Shown here: positions 23,019-33,521 of the stretch, in pieces
Layout of the letters: each line of letters starts with the position of its first letter
How positions within the stretch are numbered: position 1 is the stretch's first letter
Source of the DNA: Pictodentalium vernedei
Taxonomy: Eukaryota > Mollusca > Scaphopoda > Dentaliida > Dentaliidae
Assembly: GCA_031216915.1 (NCBI GenBank)
Contig: CM062290.1
Span: forward strand, 258,702,291-258,766,290
Reading direction: 5' to 3'
DNA: 64,000 nt
Position numbers and translations under genes: made by a program
Notes under the pieces: model-generated
The model's database searches: none
Told to the model about the DNA's origin: nothing
The model's input: the letters and a program-made list of their open reading frames with translations, nothing else

Positions 23019-23545
23019 CTTCTATAATGAGCCCAAATATGAATCCAGGGGACCGATTTGAACAAACTTGAATCAGATCCACCCCATAATGCTGTATACC
23101 AAATATCAAATGATTCTGCCCACTTGTGCGGGAGAAGAAGATTTTTTAGTAATTTCTCTTATATACATAGGGTGCTATCGGAGTTATGCCCCCTATGGAG
23201 CCCCAAGAGGGCATGTCCATTTCATTTGAACAAACTTGAATTGACGTATGGTAATGAACATCCATACCAAGTTTCAAGCAAATCAACCTAGCGGTTTCAA
23301 AGGAGAAGTCGTTTGAAAAATGTTCACAATGCCGGACGGACGACAAAGGACGACAACGACGGATGGCAAGTGATAAGTTTAGCTCCCTTCGGTGAGCTAA
23401 AAATATAATCTCTCAAGTATAATTAACTTCAGCTGACCTAATGTGTATACTATTGTTATGGTTCATACCAAATTCATCCGTTTTGTGTAAAAAAAAATAG
23501 AATTGAAAGTTTGTTGAAAACTGAAAAAAATCTGTTGTGAGATAC

Positions 23546-25246
23546 TGTCACAAAATTAGGTTTTATCGGCGCTTAGGCAGTGGGGACGTCAGTTATCTTG
23601 CTGAATTTATTGATGTGGACGTCAGTTATCGTGCTGGACTTATTGATTGTTGAATGTTTGTGTGGCCAATTCAGGTGAGTCGTGTTGGCATTGGACCGGT
23701 AGTTAATCATTGTTTGCCGAAGATGCAATTTGTTGTCGGGTTATACGTGCAATTCTCGTGGAGTGATATATAAAGGAATCTTAAAGGGATGTTGGGGTAC
23801 GTTAACTGGGAGAGTTGTGATGGTCTTGGGCTGATAAACAATGTAACCTGATACAAAAGTATGTTTATGAAATGACTTATGGGTGAACTCCACAAGGTGA
23901 TAAATGACAGCTGTGTGATATGAAACCTACGAGAAAGCATATTCAACAAAATACGGGTACACAATCTATGTGAGTAGAAACTGTCACATTTATTAACAAT
24001 TGTTTAAAAGTCGGCGAATAGTAGAACCAGTGATCGTTTGGAAAACTCGGAATGACATGATATAGGTGTGCGGCTGTTGACCACAAACATTCCAGATATT
24101 GAAATTTGACTGTTGTATTTGTATGCACCATTGGTTAGCTGGTATAACCGGACAATGTCACAACAATTAATTACTGCAAGTCAAAGGATGTGCAGAGTGG
24201 AAATATGGTAAAGTAGCGATGCAAAAATAAAGTACTGTTTCTTTTATCTTCATTCGCGAAATTATTAAGTGCCTTAATGCCAAGTGCAACAGAATGGTTT
24301 TTCGTCAACTTAGTACGATATTCATCATCCTCCAGTGATTTATTGGAGGTTCAACACATATTCAAAGAATTCGAACTCGTTTGATGTGCTCAGTTGTACT
24401 TCAATGCCACATTGACTTTCGTTGTGAGGGTGTCGACACCTTGGAAATCCAATGCATCGGTTCGCGAAGTCATAGTGTGTATACATAAGCATACAGAAAC
24501 TCTAAATAACGAGCGTGCCTTAAGTATATGTACACATGTATCGGCAAAATGACAATTATGATCTTGGGTAGTTTGTGTGGGTTACAATAGCTTTGCGCGG
24601 TGGTATATATTAAGGGTACAGTTAATGGGAACCTTGCGGGTTTCTGGTCCATCTCATGGTAAAATTGACGTGTGAGGTCAAATTTTGTGTGTAATATGTG
24701 GATTCGTACAGTCTAATTGGTGAAGTCCTGCTTGGTGGGCAGTCGAGCATTCATTTAACACGATTGTCAGATATGCTGTAATCCTAACCTGTGTGGTTGG
24801 TTGGATTTGTTCGATTCCTTGTTAGTTGTAGACTGTGTGTTTAAGCTGTGATCTGTGTGGTCGGGCTAGATTAATGGAATTATATTGATGGAATATTTCT
24901 GGTGGTCGGACATTGCTGTGTGATTGCTGTCTTGCATTGAGTACTTAGTGATACTGATGCATGTTGTTGTTTTGAAATTAGACTCAGTTTTCAATGGCAA
25001 AGTGAGATTGCTTTTCTTGGATGGATAGAATTGACGTACGGCCTCGATTGGGTGAGAATATTTGACTGTGATAGTTAATACCCTAAATATATGTAAGTGG
25101 GCCCTGTTTAGCACTTGGGTAATCGACTGTTCTCATATCGTCCTTTTGTAAATATTTCATCTAAAATTGTAAATAAATTTTGCAACATGTACCAGTTCTT
25201 ATTTTACCGGATGCAAAACGAACCCCATCACATGTAGTTTGTGACA
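23546..25246. mobile_element. Probable solo LTR (1,701 bp)
   Basis: The segment begins TGTCACAAA and ends TTTGTGACA, a 9-bp inverted TG...CA terminus. It is flanked by a direct 5-bp duplication, GATAC (23541-23545 and 25247-25251). These are the marks of an LTR-retrotransposon insertion reduced to one LTR. An AATAAA at 25172-25177, about 70 bp before the end, and a GGTATATATTAAGG box near 24602 fit LTR signals in the + sense, but this is inference. No retroviral-type coding sequence lies inside. The length is large for a solo LTR, so a non-autonomous TIR element with 5-bp duplications is the alternative. Confidence 0.7.
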
Positions 25247-25531
25247 GATACCACAATTAAGTTACCTCCCCTTACTTATATACAAACAAATTGAGAACAT
25301 GTCAAGTGGAGTATTTTGTCTTCATTTTGAACCAACAGGATTATTTTGTTTGTTTTTTTCACAATGGGAGTTATGAATACTGAGGGCACCTTCTCTAACG
25401 TGAGTAATACAAAACACAGTTCAAATATTTTCTTTGATAAAAAAAACCCCGAAATTACCACAACCACACACAACTTCATTGTACCAGCAACAACGGGTGG
25501 GGTTTTTTTTAAACAAAACGATATGTATTCT

Positions 25532-25870
25532 GTTATCATGCATTGAAAATCACTGCTGGTAATTTTCAATGCATGATAACAAAAAGTTATATTTGTAAAC
25601 AGAATCCCCCCTCCCCCCCCCCACCCCTCCTGTAAAGAAACAATGCCTGTTTAAAAATATTATTTTCTGTTATCATGCATTGAAAATCACTGCCGGTAAT
25701 TTTCAATGCATGATAACAAAAAATTATATTTGTAAACAGAATCCCCCCCCCCCCCCCCCCCCCCACCCCTCCTGTAAAGAAACAATGCCTGTTTAAAAAT
25801 ATTATTTTCTGTTATCATGCATTGAAAATCACTGCCGGTAATTTTAAACAGAATCCCCCCCCTCCCCCGT
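25532..25870. repeat. Tandem array of a palindromic unit, three copies
   Basis: Copies start at 25532, 25669 and 25811 (periods 137 and 142). Copies 1 and 2 carry a 19-bp inverted repeat, GTTATCATGCATTGAAAAT and its complement, around CACTGC.GGTA. Next come TGTAAACAGAATC, a long C run of variable length and CCTGTAAAGAAACAATGCC. The third copy has lost its right palindrome arm. Confidence 0.85.
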
Positions 25871-25977
25871 ACAGAAACAATGCCTGATTAAAAATCTTAT
25901 TTATATAAGATAAGATACCACAAATATTGTTTTGTTATCATGTATTCATGTCATATAATCATTATTATGTTTTGTAA

Positions 25978-28124
25978 AACAAGAGGCCCCAAGGAGCCTT
26001 AATCGCTCACACGGCCAAAGTGGTTCAAAGAAGTATTTGGGGGTCACATTCAGTTAGACATGGTTCATCAACACTACAAAGGAATGAAGTCATGAGAGAC
26101 AAATTTTATGGAACTAGGGCCATGGCTTGAACAAATTTGAATCTTACCACCAAATCCCCCCCTCCCCCCCCCCCCCCCCCCCCCCCCCCCAAGGATGCTG
26201 CATGCCAAATATCAAAAGCATTCATCTGATGGATCTGAAAAAGACGATTTTTAAAGAAAATTCCTCATTTTGAACTAAGTTATCATTTGGGCTCCCACAG
26301 TGAGCCCAAATATGAACCCAGGGACTTGGCTTGAACAAACTTGAATCTCTCCCCCTAAGGATGCTGCATGCCAAATATCAAAACATTCCGACTGCTGAAT
26401 CTGAAGAAGATTTTTAAAGAAAAATTCCTCATATTGACTAAGTTATAATTCAGGCTCCCACAGGGAGCCCAAATATGGACCCAGGGACTTGGCTTTAACA
26501 AATTTGAATCGCACCCCCCTAAGGATGCTACACACCACATATCAAAACATTCCAACTTCTGGATCTGAAGAAGAAGATCTTTAAAGAAAATTCCTCATTT
26601 CGAACTAAGTTATAATCCAAGCTCCCACAGTGAGCCCAAATATGGACCTAGGGGCATGGCTTGAACAAACTTGAATCTCACTCCCCTAAGGATGCTGCAT
26701 ACCTAATATCAAAATATTCCTACTGCTGGATCTGAAGAAGATTTTTAAAGAAAATTCCTCATTTTGAACTAAGTTACAATCCAAGCTACCACAGTGAGCC
26801 CAAATATGAACCCAGGGACTTGGCTTGAACAAACTTGAATCTCACCCCCCTAAGCATGGTGCAAACCCAATATCAAAAGAATCTGCCTGCTGGATCTGGA
26901 GAAGAAGATTTTTAAAGAAATTTGCCTGAAATGCACTAAGTTCAAATTGGGCTCCTACACTGAGCTCAAATATGAACCCACGGGGCCGATTTGAACAAAC
27001 TTGAATCAGATTCACCCCACAATGTTGCATACCAAATATCAAAATATTCTGCCAGCTGGATCTGGAGAAGAAGATTTTTCAAGAAATTTGCCTGAAATGC
27101 ACTAAGTTCAAATTCGGGCTAGTATACTGAGCCCAAATATGAATCCAGGGGGGCAATTTGAACAAACTTGAATCAGATCCACCCCACAATGTTGCATACC
27201 AAATATAAAAGATTCTGCCTGCTGGATCTGGAGAAGAAGATTTTTTAAGAAATTTGCCTGAAATGCACTAAGTTCAAATAAAGGGCTTCTATACTGAGCC
27301 CAAATGTGAATCCAGGGGGGCGATTTGAACAAACTTGAATCAGATCCACCCCACAATGTTGCATACCAAATATAAAAGATTCTGCTTGCTGGATCTGGAG
27401 AAGATTTTTTAAGAAATTTGCCTGAAATGCACTAAGTTCAAATAAAGGGCTTCTATACTGAGCCCAAATGTGAATCCAGGGGACCGATTTGAACAAACTT
27501 GAATCAGATCCACCCCACAATGTTGCATACCAAATATCAAAAGATTCTGCCTGCTGGATCTGGAGAAGAAGATTTTTTAAGAAATTTGCCTGAAATGCAC
27601 TAAGTTCAAATTTGGGCTTCTATACTGAGCCCAAATATGAATCCAGGGGGCTGATTTGAACAAACTTGAATTAGATCCACCCCACAATGTTGCATACCAA
27701 ATATCAAAAGATTCTGCCTGCTGGATTTGGAGAAGAAGATTTTTTAAGAAATTTGCCTGAAATGCACTAAGTTCAAATTTGGGCTTCTATAGTGAGCCCA
27801 AATATGAATCCAGGGGGCTGATTTGAACAAACTTTAATCAGACCCATACTAAGATGCTGCATACCAAGTATCAAAAGATTCTGCCCACTGGTTCTGGAGA
27901 AGAAGATTTTTAATAATTTTTTTTATAATTCATACGGTGCTATCAGAGTTATGCCCCATACAGAGCCCCCAAGGGACGTGGCCATTTCATTTGAACAAAC
28001 ATGAATTGCCATATAGTAATGAACATCCACATGAAGTTTCGTGAAAATCGGACCAGTGGTACGACAGACATCGGACAACGACGGACGGCAAGTGATAAGT
28101 TGAGCTCCCTTCTGTGAGCTAAAA
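25978..28124 (+). mobile_element. Family A hairpin-capped tandem-repeat element (copy 2)
   Basis: The 5' end AACAAGAGGCCCCAAGGAGCC is nearly identical to copy 1, and the first 150 bp are also close. About 12 monomers follow. A C homopolymer of about 30 bases sits at 26158-26190, within the first monomer. The tail has ACATGAAGTTTCGTGAAAA, CGGACAACGACGGACGG and a 3' hairpin near 28100-28123 (TGAGCTC...GTGAGCTAAA). Confidence 0.82.
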
Positions 28125-28219
28125 AAAACCCCTTTTGAAACGTAGTTGAAAATGAAAAAATAAATAAAATCAATAAATAAACAACCAGTTTTATGTTATT
28201 ATTCTACCACTCTTCTCTC

Positions 28220-28440
28220 TCATTCGCTCTTTCCCTGAAGGACGGTTTGGGTCAAATTGCTCAGAGGACGGTTCGGATGCTGTGGAGGACGGTTCGGGTT
28301 AGATTGGAGGACGGGTTGGGTCAAATTGCTAGAGGACGGTTCTGCGAGAGGACGGTTTGGGTGTATTCGTGTGTATTGGGGGGGGGGGGGGGCATTGTCC
28401 CTGGGGGAGGGGGGCATTCTCCCTGTGGGGGGCGGGGCTT
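28220..28440 (+). repeat. GGACGGTTYGGGT minisatellite and G run
   Basis: About seven degenerate copies of GAGGACGGTTTGGGT with variable linkers (CAAATTGCT, AGATTG) are followed by a run of about 14 G and GGGGGAGGGG-type sequence at 28380-28435. The strand is strongly G-rich. Open frames here are low-complexity artefacts. Confidence 0.7.
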
Positions 28441-29040
28441 GGACCAGTGATATCCATATTTGTATGCTTTTACTGACTAATACCATTAAAAGTGTTAAAA
28501 TAAATTATTAAAATGAAATATAATGCATTTGGGTGGGGTGCTCGGGTGGGACCGTGGGACCGTGGGAGGTATAACAAGGAAAATATTGATGTAATGGCCG
28601 CGCGCAAAAATCTCACTGACAAGCATCCAAATCTCACTGAGAGCTCTTCAAAATCTCACTGACAGTCACCTTCAGAGATTAACAGGTCTGGTTTCGACTG
28701 CATTACATATATAATAATTTCATTGAACAAGTTTATTTACTCAGGAAAATATAGATTTATTTTTATGTACATTGTGCAGGAATATATTGTTGGATAAATT
28801 AATAAAAGAATTAAGAAAATTGAAAATAAAATTGAAAGATAAAAAAACTTTTTTTTACTTATCCCATTCTCACAAACTTGCCCTCGGTTAGTCTGTGACT
28901 TGGTGAAAGTTTCAAACCTGTCATGAGAAACCAACTAGGCAGAAAGAGTGATCTCTAAAGATGGGATCTACTGTAGTATACATATATTTAATCAAACAGA
29001 CGACCATTCAATTTTGTACCATTACAAAATTATTTATTAA
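28441..29040. other. No gene seen; old dispersed repeat
   Basis: Three AAATCTCACTGA motifs occur at 28607-28670, and the stretch to 28710 resembles the inverted 18590-18680 block. The rest is AT-rich. Confidence 0.4.
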
Positions 29041-29440
29041 TGTTTAAGGTACCTTTCTGCATCTGGGGTTATATCATGACAGCAACACAAGAATCAAGTC
29101 AAGTTTAGCCAATCGTTTATACCTCTGTTGCCTACTTTTAACCCTCAAGTCCTGAGATTAATTTTACATTAATAACTACTGTGCATACATTTACATAGCT
29201 GCAGATGACTTAACCCTTAACAGAGTGGAGATTTTTTTATACATTTTTCCTTTACTTTTACCATCCACATCTTATGCCTTTACAGTTGTTTTTTGGTAAG
29301 TCTTGGCTGCCTATGTAAGACCTGCTTAGAAACAACTGCCAAGACACTTTGAATGTAACTTGCAAGCTTACCCCCAAACTGAATGTTGGAGCACCTATTG
29401 AGTTGTAGAAAAATGTGATTAAAGTTGGAATTAGGCAGTT
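29041..29440. repeat. Interspersed repeat fragments
   Basis: TTTATTAATGTTTAAGG with ATATCATGACAGCAACAC matches the SINE-tail-like pieces near 4690 and 8890. Further on, TTACATAGCTGCAGATGACTT matches 7095-7115. The right half has an imperfect TCTTGGCTGCC hairpin. Confidence 0.45.
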
Positions 29441-29442
29441 AA

Positions 29443-29775
29443 GGTTTATTTATTTATTGGTGTTTAAGGTCACATACTTATGCACAATGGCTAATTGTGA
29501 CCATGACAGTTTTATGGGTGGAGGAAGCCGGAGTGCCTGGAGAGAACCACCGAGCAACGATGAGCAACTGTCAGCTCAACATTCTAACTCTGTTCACCGC
29601 TCAAGCAGAGTTACAGCGATTGAAGACATGTGAATCATCAACATGTAGTGCGCTTTAGTACACGGCGCCATCATGCCCCAATGTAGGCAACCGAGATAAA
29701 GTGGATGGGAATCAAACTCGAGACCTCTAGCATAGAAGTCCAACAGTCTACCACTGAGCCACCACGCTCCCTCCC
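29443..29775 (-). mobile_element. tRNA-derived SINE (copy 1)
   Basis: On the minus strand the element starts at about 29773 with GTGGTGGCTCAGTGGTAGAC (box A-like), then GAGTTTGATTCCC (box B-like). It continues through the conserved TCTCCAGGCACTCCGGCTTC segment and ends in ACACCAATAAATAAATAAA. SINEs are non-coding and move with LINE enzymes, so no protein is expected. Confidence 0.8.
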
Positions 29776-30302
29776 TTAAGGGTTAACAGTGTTTCTACAT
29801 TAATATTGGCTGCCCATATCGGAAGCCAACAAGGATGTAAAAACACTTTCACGATAAATACATCCTACCAGTAAAGTTCTCAAGGAAGATTACACTTGAA
29901 ACAACTTTTGTGGAGCTATACAAATATTATTTATTTATTGGTGTTTAAGGTCACATATTTTTGCACAATGGCTAATCATGACCACAACATGAGTATCAAC
30001 ACAAGACCAGGGGTGAGCGTTAATAAGGCATGTTGCCCATTATAGAGAGGGTTTGCACCTCTCAAGCATTGGTGACTGGGTCCTATTTTACCAGTAAAAC
30101 AGAGCCTGTTTACTGCAGTGAACAGGCACTGCATCAATTCCCGGGGTTTTTGCAGGGAAGCTATACAAAAGAGGCAGTTTGTGGGTGTATGGGGGCATAG
30201 GGGTTAAGAGCGCTTTCACTTGGCTGGTGGCAGCCACCTTTACTTGTAAAACAGAAAATTGCTTAACGCAGCAAACATGTACAGTTCAATTTCCTGGAGT
30301 TA
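29776..30302. repeat. Dispersed repeat plus SINE-like fragment
   Basis: 29780-29930 is a diverged copy of the 7100-7260 repeat. From about 29935, TTATTTATTGGTGTTTAAGG and GGCTAATCATGACC mark a SINE tail in minus orientation. Instead of a tRNA head it runs into GGTCCTATTTTACCAGTAAA and a CCTGTTTACTGCAGTGAACAGG palindrome. Confidence 0.5.
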
Positions 30303-30640
30303 CTATTTATTGATTTATTGGGTTTAATGACACTTTCAACAGCCAGGGTCACCTCATGTTGGACAGTTTTACGAGTGGAGAAAGCTAGAATACTGGGAGA
30401 GAACAACCGAGCTGTAGCAAGAAATGTCCGACTCCTCAACGTACCAACTCTGCACAAGCTGGGTTAGCATTGGTCAATCATCAAAACAGTATGCCTTAGT
30501 ACACACCGCCACCATGCCTTCACGTGGAAACTGGGAGAAACTGGGATTACATGCCTTGCCCAAGAACACAATGCAGTTCTCCCTAGACCTTTCGGTTTGA
30601 AGCCTAATACTGTAACCACTGAGCCACCACACTCCCTCCA
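30303..30640 (-). mobile_element. tRNA-derived SINE (copy 2, diverged)
   Basis: The tail on the + strand reads TTATTGATTTATTGGGTTTA. The conserved middle shows GGGAGAGAACAACCGAGC. The head ends at CACTGAGCCACCACACTCCC, the complement of a box A-like GTGGCTCAGTGG. More diverged than copy 1. Confidence 0.75.
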
Positions 30641-30712
30641 GGAGTTACTGCAGTGAAATTTGTTACATGAGGTGACAATGAGTTCATGCTTCAATATAGC
30701 GAACTGATAGAA

Positions 30713-31340
30713 TAGAGAGTAATCGCTTGACTGGATTGGTTATGTGAAATAATTCATCAGAGGTGGGGGATGTTGTAGAAACACAAGTGCACGAATGCGC
30801 ACGATTGTGTTACAATATAGTCCCTCGCCTCGAATGAATTATTTCATGTAACAAGTCCAGTCAAGTGATTACTCTGTTTATTACATTTCATTATTAACGA
30901 TAATTATATTATTTAACCCTTTACCTAACGCAATGGCCAAAACCGGCCAGCGCTATTCAAAAAAATCGCCAATTAATTTTCATTATTTTTTCATTTTTTG
31001 TCTCTAAAACATAGGTTATGACCCCTCATTGGAACAAGCTCGTCAAGCTCGTTCCAATGAGGGGTCATAACCTATGTTTTTGAGACAAAAAATGAAAATA
31101 ATAGTTATCCAAGAATTTTTTTTGCAAGTGTCGTCTGCTTTCCATATTAAGTAAAGGGTTAAAAAAAAAAAAGCAAAAAAAAACCCCAAACAATGAAGTC
31201 CCCATTACATCAAGGGCAAAGCGTCTTCGATGTGCGCACGGATACATGACACAATTGTTGATAGAATAATTCACTTGTGAAGTTATCATTTATAATCAAA
31301 CCCAGAAATCCCAGTAAATCACACTTTGGAAAGTAATAAT
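30713..31340. repeat. Composite palindromic repeat (intact copy)
   Basis: It opens with a 42-bp inverted repeat (30716-30757 and 30834-30875, around ACTTGACTGGA-type stems). It continues through TTATTACATTTCATTATTAACG, contains the TTAA MITE 30913-31162, and ends near ACTTTGGAAAGTAATAA (about 31338). The same arrangement occurs at 45159-50567, where it is split by a family B element. This makes the copy here the reference for the empty site. Confidence 0.8.
30913..31162. mobile_element. TTAACCCTTTACC-type palindromic MITE (copy 3, complete)
   Basis: It runs from TTAACCCTTTACC to AAGTAAAGGGTTAA. The central hairpin is CATAGGTTATGACCCCTCAT with its complement, around CAAGCTCGTCAAGCTCG. It shares GGCCAAAACCGGCC-type text with copies 1 and 4. 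Confidence 0.78.
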
Positions 31341-31708
31341 CTTTATTGTAAAAACTCATTTGCTGAACTCTATACCATTCATACGGATTAAACCAACATT
31401 GTAAAATGCAAAAGTTTTTGAGGAAAATATTGACTACACGTGACTGGTAAATCATTCTGCTCACTGTTTGTTTGTGTGGAGAGGTTTAACACAGTTTATT
31501 GTCTTAAGGATGAGAAAATTCAAGAACTTTCAAGAATCTTGCCAAACCATTTTCAATCACCTTTCAGATAAGTTTCAAGACTTTTTTTGTATTGGTCAAT
31601 AGCTTGAAGTATGATCTAGACATGCAATCAGTTTTAACAGATTTGTTTGAAACATTTTTGTTTCATTACCTTGCAATACAGTTGTCAATACAAAGCAATT
31701 GCTGTGCA
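31341..31708. other. No gene seen
   Basis: AT-rich sequence with a short CAAGAACTTTCAAG dispersed repeat around 31515-31570. No exon supported. Confidence 0.4.
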
Positions 31709-31913
31709 TTAACCCACAATACACCGATGTCGAAATACCAAAATTCTAAGCAGCAATCTTTCCCATAATGCAACTACAAATTCTACAAATTCAGTCTTGT
31801 TTGACAGAGCTCTTTGAGCTCTGTCAAACAAGACTTAATTGGGTATATTCCTATACTTACATTTTGGGGAAAATTTGTATCTTGAATTTCAACATCAGGT
31901 TGCAGTGGGTTAA
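31709..31913. mobile_element. Short TTAA-flanked MITE with central palindrome (second copy)
   Basis: The ends TTAACCCAC...GATGTCGAAAT and the inverted ATTTCAACATC...GTGGGTTAA are diverged 28-bp terminal repeats. The central palindrome at 31796-31832 has 17-bp arms CTTGTTTGACAGAGCTC with a TTT loop. It corresponds block for block with the copy at 455-644. Confidence 0.7.
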
Positions 31914-31920
31914 TTCATTA

Positions 31921-33100
31921 TATACTGGACAAAAAAGAAATGCAACATGGTTCAAATTATGCCCATACACATGTAATGATCAGTGAAATGCAAACAATTT
32001 AAATTGTATGAGAAGATAAATCATTTGTTGCGATGATGCAACATCGTTTGGGTCGCATTGTCACTAAATGTCCATGTACAAGCTGGATCACGGCACGTAG
32101 GGTCCTAATTTTCACAAAGTCCATGAAAGTAGTCAATAGCGCATATGTCTTCCGCGTGCATTGATGGCCGTCTGGATGCGTCTGGTCATAGAGTCAATCA
32201 AACAGTTAACTTCAGAATGAGTTCCCGGTACCGGATAGCCATAAAGTTTCCTTCTACGAACACAAAGGGTGTCTTCCGGCCATATGTGATACCACACCAC
32301 ACCATTACGCCGCCATCACCGAAGCGATCTCGCTCTATCACTCAGGCATCGGCATATCTTTTTCCACGACGTCTATACACACTTTGACGTCGGTCGGATC
32401 GGCACAAAAGGAACCGAGCCTCATTCGTGAACAGTACCTTCCTCCACTGTTGATGTGTCCACACTCCCCTTGGACGATGTTCGTTCAACCACGTCATCCT
32501 CCTGTCACGTCGAGGAACAGTAAGTGGCAGACCAACATATGGACGTCTGGCTCCTATACCGAAGGAACGTAAACGATTCCTCACCGTTTGCAGGCTGATC
32601 CTTTTGTTGTGTGTTCCTCTCGTGTTCGTCGTCATGGTAACAGGGCAGAGAAACCTATCACACAGATGAGACAGTCTAATCTGACGGTCTTGTACCGCTG
32701 AAGTTACCCTCGGACGTCCGCTACGTGGACGGTCTGCTATGCTCCCAGTCGATGCGAGGTGGTGATAAAGGCGTGATATAGTAGACCGGTGGTCAGAAAA
32801 GTGTTCAGCAACGTCACTTTGACTATCTCCTTGCAATAGCATAGTTATTGCTTGTTCGTGGTCACGTAAGCTCAATCTTCCCATGGTTGTCACTTTGAAA
32901 CAGATGCAAATTCTGAATGTTCAACTCAGAGAATTGGCCATTCAAGGGTCTTCCCACGCGGTGAATACAAATTCGGAAAGTGAAGTGGACCGGGTACACA
33001 CTCATCACAGGAAACATGGAAATCACGTATCTGGTCACCGTTGCATGACGGGTTGACGGTGTGGACAAACTCACCACGGTTTGCATTATTTCATCAATTG
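31921..33100 (-). mobile_element. Tc1-like DNA transposon, broken
   Basis: The left end (31921-31950) starts TATACTGGACAAAAAAG and continues into AAATGCAACATGG, which fits a Tc1-type inverted terminus after a TA target. I could not find the matching right end, so the upper limit is approximate. The transposase remnant is listed separately. Confidence 0.65.
32133..32893 (-). pseudogene. Tc1-like transposase, inactivated
   Basis: Tc1 transposases cut and paste DNA using a DDE/D catalytic triad. The first 183 codons are open. A paired helix-turn-helix region spans about residues 5-115, with the GRPR linker at 59-62. WRKVLFTNEARF follows at 150-161, where the family normally has TDE: the first catalytic aspartate is replaced by asparagine (N157). 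A TGA after YADA stops the frame. Beyond it, in frame, the text continues with GDGGVMVWCGI and GRKTPFVFVEGN to about 32213. The sequence then jumps to the C-terminal end, INARGRHMRY, in another frame. The part carrying the second aspartate and the last acidic residue is therefore deleted. The start at ATG 32893 fits the usual MGR.S N-terminus. Confidence 0.88.
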
Positions 33101-33521
33101 ACCACCAATGATCTGTGAAGTATGTTGACTGTACGTAGAAATCACCATCGGAAATTCAAGAAAAGAAGACCATACAAGAAAAGTGCATAAAATCCTATGG
33201 GGAAACTGAAATTCAAGGATTTTCATGGACCCTACTCTATTTTCAATCACTTTCAAGGCTTTGAAAATGGGAGTTTCAAGTTCAAGCACTCTGAAGGTTT
33301 TCATGGACAACAATGAACACTGTTTGATGGCACTTTCAACAATAAAAGTCACATCATGTCAGCATTCTGTTGAGTGATTGATTTGATTTTATTACGTAGT
33401 ACAGCATGTATCTAGTTACAAAGAATCGATAGAGGGAACATTCATTGTTCACAAGTACATGATTACACAACAGAAAAATGGCATAGTAACTTAGACTGTC
33501 TTCCCACCATTCCCAATTACA
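33101..33521. other. No gene seen; TTCAAGG dispersed repeat
   Basis: 33150-33310 contains GAAATTCAAGGATTTTCATG, TTTCAATCACTTTCAAGG and a weak inverted partner, as at 3550 and 4180. The rest is unremarkable. Confidence 0.4.

Larger units (their letters stand above)
19526..23404 (+). mobile_element. Family A hairpin-capped tandem-repeat element (copy 1)
   Basis: The 5' end AACAAGAGGCCCCAAGGAGCC contains a small GGCCCC/GGAGCC hairpin, followed by CGCTCACCG. The 3' end has a GGACGACAACGACGG tract, then a hairpin TTTAGCTC...GAGCTAAA (23378-23401). Its inner strand GGTGAGC complements the 5' GCTCACC. In between are more than 20 monomers of about 165 bp, with GAACAAACTTGAATC, TACCAAATATCAAAAGATTC and GGATCTGAAGAAGAAGATTT. 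Each also carries a short palindrome of the form GGGCTCCCACAGTGAGCCC. The last monomer changes into a unique tail with CATACCAAGTTTCAAGCAAA. Open frames across this region are repeat artefacts. Confidence 0.85.

Noticed and set aside
19770-27520. Many similar minus-strand open frames (HIWAPCGSPN..., SNRPPGFIFGL...)
   Set aside because: They follow the monomer period of family A exactly, recur in every copy including decayed ones, and have no start, splice or domain signals. They are repeat read-through.
28220-28511. Glycine/arginine-rich open frames on both strands
   Set aside because: They are caused by the GGACGGTTYGGGT minisatellite and the G run.
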